A stretch of DNA of 64,000 nt, taken from NCBI RefSeq assembly GCF_916618885.1, contig NZ_CAKAKH010000001.1, forward strand, positions 992,001 through 1,056,000. The letters are read 5' to 3'. The position numbers were made by a program, and so were the translations under genes. This stretch comes from Marinilactibacillus sp. Marseille-P9653. GTDB lineage: Bacteria > Bacillota > Bacilli > Lactobacillales > Carnobacteriaceae_A. Shown one piece after another: positions 52,714 through 61,937 of the stretch. The notes under the pieces were generated by a model. That model had not been told where the DNA came from and made no database searches. It saw nothing but the letters and a program-made list of their open reading frames with translations. Positions within the stretch are counted from its first letter, which is position 1. The number at the start of each line of letters is the position of its first letter.

Positions 52714-54384
52714 ATGGACAACCAAGCCTCAACAAACGTGATAAAGAAAGAAATGTCTGACGACCAAAAAATGGTCAGTGGATCCGCTTGGATGACTGCA
52801 TCCAGTATGGTTTCAAGAGTCCTTGGAATTATTTATATTATTCCATGGATGGCGTGGATGGGTGGAGGCGGAGAAGCCGATGCTGCAAATGCGCTCTTTC
52901 AGATCGGATACAATCCATATGCATTCTTTCTAGCCTTGGCAACAGCTGGTGTACCCTCTGCGATATCAAAGCAAATCAGCCACTATAATGCGATTGGCGA
53001 ATATGAAATATCTAAATCAATTTACAAGCAAGGTTTGAAACTAATGATTTTTACGGGAGTCGTTTCCGCTGTTGCGCTTTATGTACTAGCACCAGCGCTT
53101 GCAAGTACAAGTCCAACGGCAGATGCTGAAGATGCTGTAATTGTTATGCGTGCTTTAGTCCCAGCTTTACTCATTATTCCTGCCCAAAGTGTTACTAGAG
53201 GCTTTCTACAGGGGCATAATACAATGGCTGGGCCTGCGATTTCTCAAATCATTGAACAGTTTGCCCGTATTTTATTTATGCTGGCTTCTGCTTATGCAAT
53301 CACTCAAGTTTTAGGCGGTTCCAATGTAACAGCGGTATCTTATTCGACATTTGCTGCATTTATAGGAGCCATCTTCTCCTTAATCTATCTAGCTTGGAAG
53401 ATTAAGCGAATCGATACAGCTTTTAATCATGAACCAGAAGACAGCGTAAATGAAGTAAAGGTATCTCCAAAATCTTTGTTAGTGGAAATTGTTAAAACCT
53501 CTATTCCATTTATTATTATCGCAACCGGAATTACACTTTTTCAACAAATCGACCAGAATACGTACAAACCGATTATGGAAATGTTCTCAAATATGGATTC
53601 TGACACGATTCAAGCAACGTACGGTGTCACACAAGCAAATGCGCATAAATTGATTATGATTCTGACTTCATTTGGTACAGCTTTATCGATTACAACAGTT
53701 CCATTAATCAGTAACCTTATGGCTAAAAGTAATGTCAAAGAAGTGAGTAAGCAATTTTCAAAAGGCGTTCAATTACTCTTTTTCGCTATGTTCCCGGCTG
53801 CTGTGGGAATGGCAGTTGTTGCTGAACCGCTTTATAATGTTTTTTTCCGACCTAGTGCATTAGGAACATCCATTACCCAAGTCTCTGCTTATATGGCTAT
53901 CTTTATTGCTTTGTACGCAGTGCTTGGGAACATGCTTCAAGCAGCTAACCAGACTAGACCCGCTATTTGGGCATTAGTTATCGGTTTTGTTGTGAAGATT
54001 GTTACGCAACCCTTATTTGTCGGAGTACTTGGACTTAACGCTTTCGGTATGCTGTATTCCACAATTGCTGGTTTTGGAATAACGTGTTTCCTAATGATGC
54101 GTATTATGCATAAAGCGACGCATTACTCTATACCTTTGTTGTTTAGACGCTCAGCTTTGATTATGATTTTATCTCTTATTATGGGGGCATTTACGATGCT
54201 GACCAAAATAGGATTAGGAACAGTATTGAATTTCGAAAGTAAAACTCAAGCTGGACTATCCTTACCGGTTATGGCTGCTGTAGGAATCGTTGTTTATGGA
54301 TATTTAGTTTTGAAAACAAGACTAGCTGATCGTCTGATTGGTGCACAAGCTGCTCGAGTAAGAAATAAACTCAAAATCAATTAG
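52714..54384 (+). CDS. murJ: Lipid II flippase MurJ, YtgP type (MOP superfamily)
   Basis: A 556-residue protein with about 14 membrane helices and the polysaccharide-biosynthesis/MVF-like MOP fold. The N-terminus GSAWMTASSMVSRVLGIIYIIPW and the LATAGVPSAISKQISHY segment are characteristic of YtgP, which supplies lipid II flipping in Bacillus and streptococci. It is followed 53 bp later by an RsuA-type pseudouridine synthase, a conserved neighbour of ytgP. Ribosome site AAGAAGG. Confidence 0.9.
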   Translation: MDNQASTNVIKKEMSDDQKMVSGSAWMTASSMVSRVLGIIYIIPWMAWMGGGGEADAANALFQIGYNPYAFFLALATAGVPSAISKQISHYNAIGEYEISKSIYKQGLKLMIFTGVVSAVALYVLAPALASTSPTADAEDAVIVMRALVPALLIIPAQSVTRGFLQGHNTMAGPAISQIIEQFARILFMLASAYAITQVLGGSNVTAVSYSTFAAFIGAIFSLIYLAWKIKRIDTAFNHEPEDSVNEVKVSPKSLLVEIVKTSIPFIIIATGITLFQQIDQNTYKPIMEMFSNMDSDTIQATYGVTQANAHKLIMILTSFGTALSITTVPLISNLMAKSNVKEVSKQFSKGVQLLFFAMFPAAVGMAVVAEPLYNVFFRPSALGTSITQVSAYMAIFIALYAVLGNMLQAANQTRPAIWALVIGFVVKIVTQPLFVGVLGLNAFGMLYSTIAGFGITCFLMMRIMHKATHYSIPLLFRRSALIMILSLIMGAFTMLTKIGLGTVLNFESKTQAGLSLPVMAAVGIVVYGYLVLKTRLADRLIGAQAARVRNKLKIN

Positions 54385-54437
54385 ACTTTCTTTTTAATTT
54401 AGAGAAATATCAGATACACTAGATACGAGGTGACAAA

Positions 54438-55154
54438 ATGAGAATCGATAAGTTATTAGCCCATAGTGGCTTAGGAACAAGAAGAGAAGTTAAAAGTTTA
54501 CTGAAATCATCGATTATTGAAATTAACGGTGTTATCGTAAAAGATCCAAAGACACAAGTTGATCCTGATACGGATACAGTCATGATTGGCGGAGAAGAGC
54601 TCGATTATCAAGAGTTCGTCTACTTTATGTTGAATAAACCGGCAGGTGTGATCAGTGCTACAGAAGATGATATGCATGATACGGTTTTAGATTTACTGCA
54701 GCCCAGTGATATCGTACAAGAACCGCATCCAGTGGGTAGATTGGATATCGACACAGAAGGCTTGCTGTTGCTCACAAACGATGGCACACTGACGCATAAA
54801 CTACTTTCTCCCAAACGACACGTGGACAAAAAGTATTTTGCTGAGATAGAAGGTATCGTTACGGAATCAGATGTCTTGGAATTTAAAAAAGGAATTACAC
54901 TATCTGACGACTATGTAACGATGCCCGCAAAACTTTCGATTTTATCAGTGGATGAAGCGGAACACACTTCTAAGGTTGAAGTCACGATTCAAGAAGGTAA
55001 GTTTCATCAAGTTAAAAGAATGTTTCATGCAGTTGGTAAAGATGTGCTTTATCTCAAGAGACTTTCAATGGGATCATTAGAATTGGATCCTCAGTTAGAA
55101 CTTGGTGCATATAGAGAATGTACAAAAGAAGAAATTGCACAATTGAAAAACTAA
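54438..55154 (+). CDS. RsuA-family rRNA pseudouridine synthase
   Basis: A 238-residue enzyme. The N-terminal S4 domain (about 1-60, MRIDKLLAHSGLGTR) binds RNA. The synthase core has the catalytic Asp in GRLDIDTEGLLLLTNDG and a KKYFAEIEG strand, and the late KFHQVKRMFHAVG motif. RsuA modifies U516 of 16S rRNA; this paralog resembles YtzG and probably has the same or a related target. GAGGTG serves as ribosome site. Confidence 0.92.
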   Translation: MRIDKLLAHSGLGTRREVKSLLKSSIIEINGVIVKDPKTQVDPDTDTVMIGGEELDYQEFVYFMLNKPAGVISATEDDMHDTVLDLLQPSDIVQEPHPVGRLDIDTEGLLLLTNDGTLTHKLLSPKRHVDKKYFAEIEGIVTESDVLEFKKGITLSDDYVTMPAKLSILSVDEAEHTSKVEVTIQEGKFHQVKRMFHAVGKDVLYLKRLSMGSLELDPQLELGAYRECTKEEIAQLKN

Positions 55155-55156
55155 TA

Positions 55157-55208
55157 CAAAAAATAGCCAGTATCGACTGATCATAATCGATACTGGCTAT
55201 TTTTATGA
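55157..55208. terminator. Bidirectional terminator after the pseudouridine synthase
   Basis: A perfect stem of about 17 bp (AAATAGCCAGTATCGA with TCGATACTGGCTATTT) lies between convergent genes. Confidence 0.9.
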
Positions 55209-55457
55209 AACAAAGAAAAGTGAAGCAATACCGGACAAGATATAAAAGGCGCTGATCCACATCAACGTTATAAGGCGAGCCTGGTCTTTCTTATAACGCG
55301 CTTCATTGCCGTCATCATCTAGACGTGGTCCGGCTCCAAACGCGAATAGGATAATGACAGCCATCCCCAGAATATAAAGGATAGCCAAATTGTAATACAT
55401 CATCATAAATCCTAAAACGAAGACACCTATACAAATCAGAAAAAGTTTTTTATTCAT
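55203..55457 (-). CDS. Small three-helix membrane protein, unknown function
   Basis: An 84-residue protein with hydrophobic segments at about 4-21, 23-43 and 62-83, and a short charged loop (RLDDDGNEARYKKDQ) between helices 2 and 3. I do not recognise a family. Its stop codon overlaps the flank of the shared terminator, and AAAGAGGTCG upstream gives a ribosome site. It is conserved-looking in structure but without a catalytic motif. Confidence 0.8.
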   Translation of the reverse strand: MNKKLFLICIGVFVLGFMMMYYNLAILYILGMAVIILFAFGAGPRLDDDGNEARYKKDQARLITLMWISAFYILSGIASLFFVS

Positions 55458-55514
55458 TGAAATCGACCTCTTTCTATCATTCTATTCCAGTATAGCGAAG
55501 AAAAAGGTAAAAAA

Positions 55515-56345
55515 CTAGATTGATTTTGTGTATTTCTTCATGAGTTTAGGAATTTCATCAATGATGAGAGTTGGTAAGGTGACATAATAAGTTTCAGATA
55601 ACTGATTTGCAATCTGGCTGTGCATAAAGACAGCAGAAAGAATACCTTCTTTACGCGTTTTGAATTGGGCTGTAAAACTACCAATCATTCCTGCGAGCGT
55701 ATCACCCATACCTCCAGTAGCCATGGAAGGATTACCAGGTATATTCTGCCAGACTTCATCTTCAAAGTAAACTTCGCTCTGACCTTTTTTCAAAACAACT
55801 ATAGCATCAAGGTGGTCTCGTCTTTCTTGATTCTTTTCAATTGCTTCTTCATCTGGCCCCATTCCTGATAAGGTCTTCCATTCTCCTAAATGAGGTGTAA
55901 AAATCAGTTCAGCAGCAGGATGATCCAATTTTTCATGAACATAAATGGAAATCGCATCTCCATCAACAACTAAGAATTGTTCTTCTGATACTGTCTCAAA
56001 TACTGTTTTTGCAACGTCCACCGATTTTGAATCTCGACCAAGACCAGGTCCAATAACAATCCCATCCATTGAAGGAATCATATCTTTTAGTGTATCAAGG
56101 TCATACATATCTAAAAACATGGCTTCTGGAATTCTAGAATGGAGCGCATGTACGTTTACCGGGGCACTAGCTACTGTGACGAGACCAGCCCCAGCATGTA
56201 AAGCAGCAGAAGCTGATAAAGTGATGGCTCCGCCCATCTGATCATTTCCGCCTACGAACAGTAGTTTACCGAAATTTCCTTTATAGCTATTTTCCTCTCG
56301 AACCGGGATAGATTGTCTAATGGTTTCTTCTAAAATTTTCTTCAA
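55515..56345 (-). CDS. nnrD: ADP-dependent NAD(P)H-hydrate dehydratase
   Basis: A 276-residue ribokinase-fold enzyme that repairs hydrated NAD(P)H. The motifs are GKLLFVGGNDQMGGA at the N-terminus, IVIGPGLGRD, VVDGDA, TPHLGEW and the catalytic GNPSMATGGMGDTLAG. It lacks the N-terminal epimerase domain (NnrE), as is usual for Firmicutes single-domain forms. The start follows AAGGAGGG. Confidence 0.93.
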   Translation of the reverse strand: MKKILEETIRQSIPVREENSYKGNFGKLLFVGGNDQMGGAITLSASAALHAGAGLVTVASAPVNVHALHSRIPEAMFLDMYDLDTLKDMIPSMDGIVIGPGLGRDSKSVDVAKTVFETVSEEQFLVVDGDAISIYVHEKLDHPAAELIFTPHLGEWKTLSGMGPDEEAIEKNQERRDHLDAIVVLKKGQSEVYFEDEVWQNIPGNPSMATGGMGDTLAGMIGSFTAQFKTRKEGILSAVFMHSQIANQLSETYYVTLPTLIIDEIPKLMKKYTKSI

Positions 56346-56417
56346 AGAAAACCCTCCTTTATCTTTTCATTTTACGCTTTGAAATAAAATTATGCATGGA
56401 TTTTACTTGTAGGAGAA

Positions 56418-56446
56418 TTGGTATTCACTCTAAAAAGTGCTAGAAT
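56418..56446 (+). promoter_or_regulatory. pepV promoter
   Basis: TTGGTA and TAGAAT are separated by 17 bp, with TGC in front of the -10. Confidence 0.5.
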
Positions 56447-56521
56447 AGTAGATAGAAGCGGAAAGTGAGAAAGCCCTCATTTATTCGCAAAGAAGATACT
56501 TCATTAGGAGGAAAAAATAGA

Positions 56522-57931
56522 ATGACAAATCAGTCAATTGATTGGAAAGCAGAAGCAGCGAAACGCAAAGATGATTTTTTGGAGGATCTTTTCACGATTC
56601 TTAAAATCGATAGTGTTCGTGACGACTCAAAAGCAACAAAAGAAGCGCCTGTAGGACCTGGTCCGAAAGAAGCTCTTGAAGCCTTTTTAGCTATTGGAGA
56701 AAGAGATGGGTTTAAAGCTGAGAACTTTGACAACTGGGCTGGACATATCGAGTATGGTGATGGAGACGAAGTCATGGGTGTACTTGCTCACGTAGACGTT
56801 GTTCCAACTGGTACTGGATGGGAAACAGATCCTTTTGAACCAGTGATCAAAGAGGGAAGACTTTATGCGCGTGGTTCAAGTGATGACAAAGGTCCGGGTA
56901 TGGCCGCTTACTATGCAATCAAAATGATCAAGGATCTTGGATTACCTGTATCGAAAAAAATCCGTTTCATTTTGGGTACTGACGAAGAAAGCGAATGGAA
57001 AGGTATCAAGCATTATCTTGAGACTCAACCAGAGCCGGACTTCGGATTTTCTCCAGATGCAATGTTCCCGATTATCAATGGTGAAAAAGGCAATGTATCA
57101 GCTGAACTTTCATTCAAAGGAAATGCTGCAGGTGGCACACACAAACTTGTCGAATTTGAATCAGGCTTGCGTCCGAACATGGTTCCTCAAGATGCCGTTG
57201 CAGTCATTGAATCCGAAAATCCATCTGAACTTGAAAATGGATTCCAAGACTATCTTTCTGATCAACCTGTAACCGGAGACCTTTCAGTTGATGGAAATCG
57301 TGTAACAGTTACAGTTGTAGGAAAAGCTGCACACGGAAGCACGCCTGCTAAAGGAATCAATGCCGGCACGCATCTCGCTCGTTTCTTATCTGAATTCAGC
57401 TTTGGGGGAGACGCTAAAGACTTTATTCAAGTAGCAGCGCTTTACCTTCATGATGATCCATCAGGTAGTAAATTAGGCGTGGCTCATACTGATGAAGTCA
57501 TGGGTGAACTGACTTCAAATACTGGGGTCTTTAAATTTAACGTAGATAAAGGCGGTCAAATGACAGTCAATATGCGTTACCCTCAAGGAACAAGCGAAGA
57601 AACGATCGGTAAACAAATTCGCGACAAAGTTTCTCAATATGCAGTTGAAGTAAACTTACCTGAAGGTAAAGTTCCTCACTACGTACCTGGAAACGATCCA
57701 TTGGTACAAACGTTGTTAGATGTCTATGCTCGTCAAACGGGTCTTGAGCCAAGTGAACAAGTTATCGGTGGAGGAACTTACGGACGTTTAATGAAACGTG
57801 GCGTAGCTTACGGCGCAATGTTCCCTAATAGTATTGATACGATGCACCAAGCTAACGAATTTATGGCTGTTGATGATTTAATGAATGCAATGGCGATCTA
57901 TGCAGAAGCGATTTATGAATTAGTCAAATAA
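56522..57931 (+). CDS. pepV: Dipeptidase PepV (M20 family)
   Basis: A 469-residue di-zinc dipeptidase with broad specificity, including carnosine-like and hydrophobic dipeptides. Metal ligands are visible in LAHVDVVPTG (His), RGSSDDKGP (Asp), GTDEESEW (Glu pair), FSPDAMFP (Asp) and DTMHQANE (His). The lid domain between about 180 and 380 is intact. An in-frame start at 56465 would add 19 residues; the ATG at 56522 directly follows AGGAGG and matches the family start, so it is preferred. Confidence 0.95.
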   Translation: MTNQSIDWKAEAAKRKDDFLEDLFTILKIDSVRDDSKATKEAPVGPGPKEALEAFLAIGERDGFKAENFDNWAGHIEYGDGDEVMGVLAHVDVVPTGTGWETDPFEPVIKEGRLYARGSSDDKGPGMAAYYAIKMIKDLGLPVSKKIRFILGTDEESEWKGIKHYLETQPEPDFGFSPDAMFPIINGEKGNVSAELSFKGNAAGGTHKLVEFESGLRPNMVPQDAVAVIESENPSELENGFQDYLSDQPVTGDLSVDGNRVTVTVVGKAAHGSTPAKGINAGTHLARFLSEFSFGGDAKDFIQVAALYLHDDPSGSKLGVAHTDEVMGELTSNTGVFKFNVDKGGQMTVNMRYPQGTSEETIGKQIRDKVSQYAVEVNLPEGKVPHYVPGNDPLVQTLLDVYARQTGLEPSEQVIGGGTYGRLMKRGVAYGAMFPNSIDTMHQANEFMAVDDLMNAMAIYAEAIYELVK

Positions 57932-57937
57932 TACAAT

Positions 57938-57984
57938 TAAAAGACTGGATAGGTGTAAGAATGAACCTATTCAGTCTTTTACAT
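57938..57984 (+). terminator. Terminator after pepV
   Basis: AAAAGACTGGATAGG pairs with CCTATTCAGTCTTTT (one wobble) around a 12-base loop. Confidence 0.75.
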
Positions 57985-58021
57985 AGTAAAGATTCACAAA
58001 GAGAATAATCAATCATTTAAT

Positions 58022-58067
58022 CCAAAAAAAGGAGTTGCCCAAATATCTGTGGCAACTCCTTTTTGAA
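58022..58067 (-). terminator. Terminator of the GerMN lipoprotein gene
   Basis: AAAAAGGAGTTGCC pairs with GGCAACTCCTTTTT; the minus-strand reading ends in seven T residues. Confidence 0.85.
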
Positions 58068-58074
58068 TCATTTT

Positions 58075-59214
58075 TTATTCGACACTAGACAAATCAACGG
58101 ACATCGTTTGTCCTTCTTCCATAGCAATATGTCCAGAAGCGTAGGGTGCATCTTCTACAGTTAGTAAAACTTCATCAACTTGATAAAGTCCACCGATCGT
58201 ATTCACCAAACTTTGAATCAATAAAGCTTCAATACCAGATCCGGCGTTCATGTCATTAATCAGTTCTTCAGAGAAATCGACATGAGCTATCTGATCATTA
58301 CCAAGGTAAAGATAATTTATCTGTACGTTTTCCGTTAAAGTAGGAATCGTCATATCTCCAGTACTTCCGTTCAACATTTCTGTTAATTGAAGTCTAGCTG
58401 GATCATTTGTTCTAAGTTCCATTGTAGCATTAGTAGTGGTTAGAGCAGTCGCCATTTCATTCAACTCATAAAGCGTTAGGGGAATTTCTTCAGCAGCATC
58501 TTCTTGAATATTGCTTAATGAAGAAATGATCTCTGTTTCGCCATCAACATCAGAGATGGTTTGGATCAATCCAGTACCTTTAGCGTAATACAGTTTATCT
58601 GACTGATCATTAAGCGTTCGGGTGATCTCTAGTGCTGAATACGTACCAGCTGGTGTCTCGACTTCTACATTGGCATCCGTGATTTCGGATACCGAACCAG
58701 AAGGACTATCCCAACTTCTTCCGATTTCAACAGGGGCCTGCAGTAAAATTTCAAGCTGATCTTGTTCACTACTATTTAGACCAGTATCCACAAAGTCATC
58801 TCGGAAATACGTTTCCGCTCTTGTGAAAACTTCGCGGACTTCATTTTCAGTATACTCGTAGATTTTAACTGTCTCCGTACTCGCATTTGTTTCTACGAAT
58901 TGAAGGGTATCATTATGGATAAACTGAGGATATGACTGATATTCAGCAAATTCACTACCCGTTCCTGAGTAGGTATAAGCAGTATCCTCATTCATTGGGA
59001 GCCAGTCCAACATATTCTGTGAAAGTGTATCTGTCTCATCTGCAGTTTCTTCTGTGTCTGTATCTGTGTCGGCCTCACCGGGCTCGGGAACCGTTACCGT
59101 TTCAGTGGGGTCTGGGTCGACTGCTTCTTGCTCTTGTGCAGGTTCACAAGCAGCAAGCAAGAAACCAGAAAGAGTGAGGACTGCAACTGTTTTAAATGTA
59201 ATAGGCTGGTTCAT
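58075..59214 (-). CDS. GerMN-domain lipoprotein
   Basis: A 379-residue lipoprotein. The signal ends in GFLLAAC with Cys23 lipidated, then comes a Glu/Asp/Thr/Pro-rich spacer to about 65. The middle part (about 70-240) is beta-rich, with a G-x-G-L-I-Q pattern that resembles copper- or lipoprotein-type beta domains without a firm match. The last 110 residues look like a GerMN domain (INYLYLGNDQIAHVDFSEEL, ending VDEVLLTVE). GerMN occurs in spore GerM but also in lipoproteins of non-spore-formers such as LpqB. The role is unknown. The gene is the second of a minus-strand pair, 27 bp after the dehydrogenase gene. Confidence 0.82.
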   Translation of the reverse strand: MNQPITFKTVAVLTLSGFLLAACEPAQEQEAVDPDPTETVTVPEPGEADTDTDTEETADETDTLSQNMLDWLPMNEDTAYTYSGTGSEFAEYQSYPQFIHNDTLQFVETNASTETVKIYEYTENEVREVFTRAETYFRDDFVDTGLNSSEQDQLEILLQAPVEIGRSWDSPSGSVSEITDANVEVETPAGTYSALEITRTLNDQSDKLYYAKGTGLIQTISDVDGETEIISSLSNIQEDAAEEIPLTLYELNEMATALTTTNATMELRTNDPARLQLTEMLNGSTGDMTIPTLTENVQINYLYLGNDQIAHVDFSEELINDMNAGSGIEALLIQSLVNTIGGLYQVDEVLLTVEDAPYASGHIAMEEGQTMSVDLSSVE

Positions 59215-59241
59215 TCAAATAACCTCCTTATAAATTAACGA

Positions 59242-60435
59242 TTAAAATTCTAATTCCAATGCTTTTTCATAAATGGCTCTAGAGACTTCTAATGTTTGAT
59301 CTCCACGTTCAGAGAGAGCTGTATTACCATGTTTTTCAAGTTGGTCGATCAAGAAGTCGATATCAGAAGAAGATACATTGATATCTTTTAAGGTTACAGG
59401 CATACTGATTGATTTCAAGAAAGCAACCGTTTTTAAAATGGCTGCATCAACTTTTTCTTCATCCGTACCATCTGTGATAGACCATACATTCTCAGCATAC
59501 TGAACCAGTTTATCGAATTTCTGCTCTTTTCTAACGAGCATCACTGCAGGCAGGATTGCTGAAAGAGTTTGAGCGTGATCTGTGTGGTTTAATACAGTTA
59601 ACTCATGACCTAATGCATGAGTAGACCAGTCGCCAGGTACACCATTTCTTAGGATGCCGTTTAAAGCAAGGGTAGCTGTCCACATAAAGTTTGCTCTAAT
59701 TGTATAGTCATGTAAGTCCTCTTTAACCACATCAGGCCCGATTTTGATTAAAGTTTTCATCAAACTTTCTGCAAATCCGTCTTGAACCATGGCGCCAACT
59801 GGATAAGTCAGATATTGTTCAATGATGTGTACAAAAGAGTCTGTTACACCGTTCGCTAATTGTTTTTTAGGAAGTGTGTAAGTGAGTTCTGGTTCAAGGA
59901 TGGAGAACGTTGGAAAAACGTAGAAACTACCGAAGCTAACTTTAGCTTTTTTCTCTTTAAAAGTGATGACCGCACCACTATTCATTTCTGAAGCTGTAGC
60001 AGGTAAAGTGAGTACTGTACCCAGTGGAAGAGCCGATTTGACAGGTTCTCCAGTACCGATGCCTTTACCGAAGATATTGATAGGATCTCCTTCAAATTCA
60101 GCTGCCGCAACGATAAATTTTGAACCATCGATAACAGAACCGCCACCAACTGCAAGGACAAAGTCATACTGTTCTTTTTTGATTAATTCAACTGCGCGCA
60201 TACATGTTTCAAAAGTTGGATTAGCTTCAATCCCACCAAATTCACCAAAATCATAACCACTTATGGCTTCACGTACACGGTCTAACGTTCCAAATCGCTG
60301 AATACTCCCGCCACCATAGGTAATTAAAACTTTCTTACCTTGAGGAATTAAAGTTGATAGATTTTTAATCTGATCTTTACCGAATACAATTTTAGTCGGA
60401 TTCTGTAATGTGAAATTTGCTATTTCTTGTTGCAT
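59242..60435 (-). CDS. Iron-containing alcohol dehydrogenase (NADH butanol dehydrogenase-like)
   Basis: A 397-residue group III dehydrogenase, probably reducing aldehydes with NAD(P)H. NAD-binding GGGSVIDGSKF lies near residue 100. Metal ligands are supplied by an Asp near 198, and by His residues in THALGHELT and in NHTDHAQTL. The sequence pattern resembles YugJ/YqhD-type enzymes. The start at 60435 follows AAAGGAG. Its upstream region carries no clear Rex site (TTGTGAA-N4-TTCACAA) although such enzymes are often Rex regulated. Confidence 0.93.
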   Translation of the reverse strand: MQQEIANFTLQNPTKIVFGKDQIKNLSTLIPQGKKVLITYGGGSIQRFGTLDRVREAISGYDFGEFGGIEANPTFETCMRAVELIKKEQYDFVLAVGGGSVIDGSKFIVAAAEFEGDPINIFGKGIGTGEPVKSALPLGTVLTLPATASEMNSGAVITFKEKKAKVSFGSFYVFPTFSILEPELTYTLPKKQLANGVTDSFVHIIEQYLTYPVGAMVQDGFAESLMKTLIKIGPDVVKEDLHDYTIRANFMWTATLALNGILRNGVPGDWSTHALGHELTVLNHTDHAQTLSAILPAVMLVRKEQKFDKLVQYAENVWSITDGTDEEKVDAAILKTVAFLKSISMPVTLKDINVSSSDIDFLIDQLEKHGNTALSERGDQTLEVSRAIYEKALELEF

Positions 60436-60565
60436 GATTATAGCGCTCCTTTATAATATAATAATCTTATTGTATCATAAAAAGGTAAAATGAAGATTCC
60501 AAAGTAAATTGTGCAAACGTGGTTTTTATATAAACTAAGGCAATCGATTTAATAAAACATATAAA

Positions 60566-60685
60566 ATTTTCGAACGAAAATGTTTATATTTAAATTATTG
60601 TTCGTATATTTGTACAAGTAAGCGTATTCTAACAAGATTATTATTTTTTTATCTATTTCAGTACGAATAAAATCATGTTAGAATA
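60566..60685 (+). promoter_or_regulatory. PurR-box-like sites and promoter upstream of gcvT
   Basis: On the minus strand 60609-60597 reads ATATACGAACAAT, matching the PurR box AWWWCCGAACWWT at 12 of 13 positions. A weaker site (10 of 13) lies at 60566-60578 in the opposite orientation. An extended -10 (TG-T-TAGAAT, 60676-60684) follows. No glycine riboswitch is recognisable in this 356-bp gap, and the remaining leader is AT-rich with one small hairpin (CGTTCAG/CTGAATG). Confidence 0.3.
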
Positions 60686-60791
60686 AAATATAGAAAATAA
60701 AAAGAAGAAACAGAAATTCGTTCAGACAAAAATAGACTTTAAATACTGAATGAGACCCTATTAAAATTATACGGGTTAACGGAGGGATTAA

Positions 60792-61934
60792 ATGGCAGAA
60801 ACAAACAATCAAGAGTTGCTACATACGCCGTTATATGATTACTATCTAGAAAAAAATCTCAAGCTGACTGATTTTGGTGGATGGGCATTACCTATTCAGT
60901 TTACAAAAATAGCTGAAGAGCATGCCGCTGTAAGGGAGTATGCGGGGATCTTTGATGTTTCTCATATGGGCGAAATCATGGTTAAGGGAACACAGGCAAC
61001 AGAGTGGTTAAATAAACTTGTTACAAACGATGTTTCAAAAATGGTTATGCATCAAGCTCAATATAATACGATGACGAACGAGCAAGGTGGTACATTAGAC
61101 GACTTGTTGTTATTCAAATTTTCGGATAGTCATTATCTAGTTACACCAAACGCCAGTAACACAGAAAAAATCTATTCTTGGATGAATCAGCATCTTGAAG
61201 AAGGGATTGAAGTCGTTAACGTTTCAGATTCATACGGTTTGATCGCGCTCCAAGGACCGAAGGCCGAACGAATTCTTAAATCGATGACGCAAACGACATT
61301 AGCCGATTTGAAAACTTACCACTTTTTACCTTCTGAAACTTTCGGGAATGTTAAAGATGTGATTGTGGCACGCACGGGTTATACAGGAGAAGACGGCTTT
61401 GAATTATACGTGCAAAAAAATGATACACAAGAACTATGGAAGAAATTACTCAGAGCTGGATTTATTCATGGATTAAAAGAATGTGGATTAGGCGCTAGAG
61501 ATACCTTGAGACTAGAGGCTGGAATGGCTTTATATGGACAAGAGCTTTCTGAAGAGATTTCTCCTTTAGAAGGAGGCGTCGGTTTTGCAGTCAAATTAGA
61601 GAAAGTGACTGCTTTTATCGGACAGACGGCTTTAAAAGAACAAAAGGAAAAAGGACTTAAACGGATTTCTCGTGGATTTGAATTGCTGGATAAAGGAATC
61701 GCTAGACATGGCTATCCCGTATTGAATGGTGATCAAGAGGAAATTGGTGTCGTGACTTCTGGAACACAATCTCCTTCCTTAGGCAAAAGTTTAGGAATGA
61801 TGTTGATCAATAAAGCAGAAGCTCAGCTTGGGGAAACGGTCTGGATTCAAGTTAGAAAAAAACAGATCCCTGCGAAATTGACAAAAAAAGACTGGTTAAA
61901 AGAACTTCAAAATTCAAACAAAGGTGGACAATAA
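60792..61934 (+). CDS. gcvT: Glycine cleavage system T protein (aminomethyltransferase)
   Basis: A 380-residue enzyme that transfers the aminomethyl carbon from lipoyl-GcvH to tetrahydrofolate, releasing ammonia and 5,10-methylene-THF. Family motifs are FGGWALPIQF, FDVSHMGEI, GGTLDDLL with the catalytic Asp, GYTGEDGFELY, and GARDTLRLEAGMALYG. The length is normal. It is first in the operon, behind CGGAGGG, and 3 bases separate it from gcvH. Confidence 0.96.
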   Translation: MAETNNQELLHTPLYDYYLEKNLKLTDFGGWALPIQFTKIAEEHAAVREYAGIFDVSHMGEIMVKGTQATEWLNKLVTNDVSKMVMHQAQYNTMTNEQGGTLDDLLLFKFSDSHYLVTPNASNTEKIYSWMNQHLEEGIEVVNVSDSYGLIALQGPKAERILKSMTQTTLADLKTYHFLPSETFGNVKDVIVARTGYTGEDGFELYVQKNDTQELWKKLLRAGFIHGLKECGLGARDTLRLEAGMALYGQELSEEISPLEGGVGFAVKLEKVTAFIGQTALKEQKEKGLKRISRGFELLDKGIARHGYPVLNGDQEEIGVVTSGTQSPSLGKSLGMMLINKAEAQLGETVWIQVRKKQIPAKLTKKDWLKELQNSNKGGQ

Positions 61935-61937
61935 AAA

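Noticed and set aside
60500-60530. Possible Rex site (TTGTG half) upstream of the alcohol dehydrogenase gene.
   Set aside because: Only one half-site matches; the second half is absent.
60662-60669. Exact ComX/cin-box-like octamer TACGAATA upstream of gcvT, with T-rich DNA before it.
   Set aside because: One to two chance copies of any given octamer are expected in this window on both strands, and gcv genes are not known competence genes.
60436-60791. Possible glycine riboswitch ahead of gcvT.
   Set aside because: None of the conserved GGAGAG-type aptamer segments or tandem aptamer structure is present.
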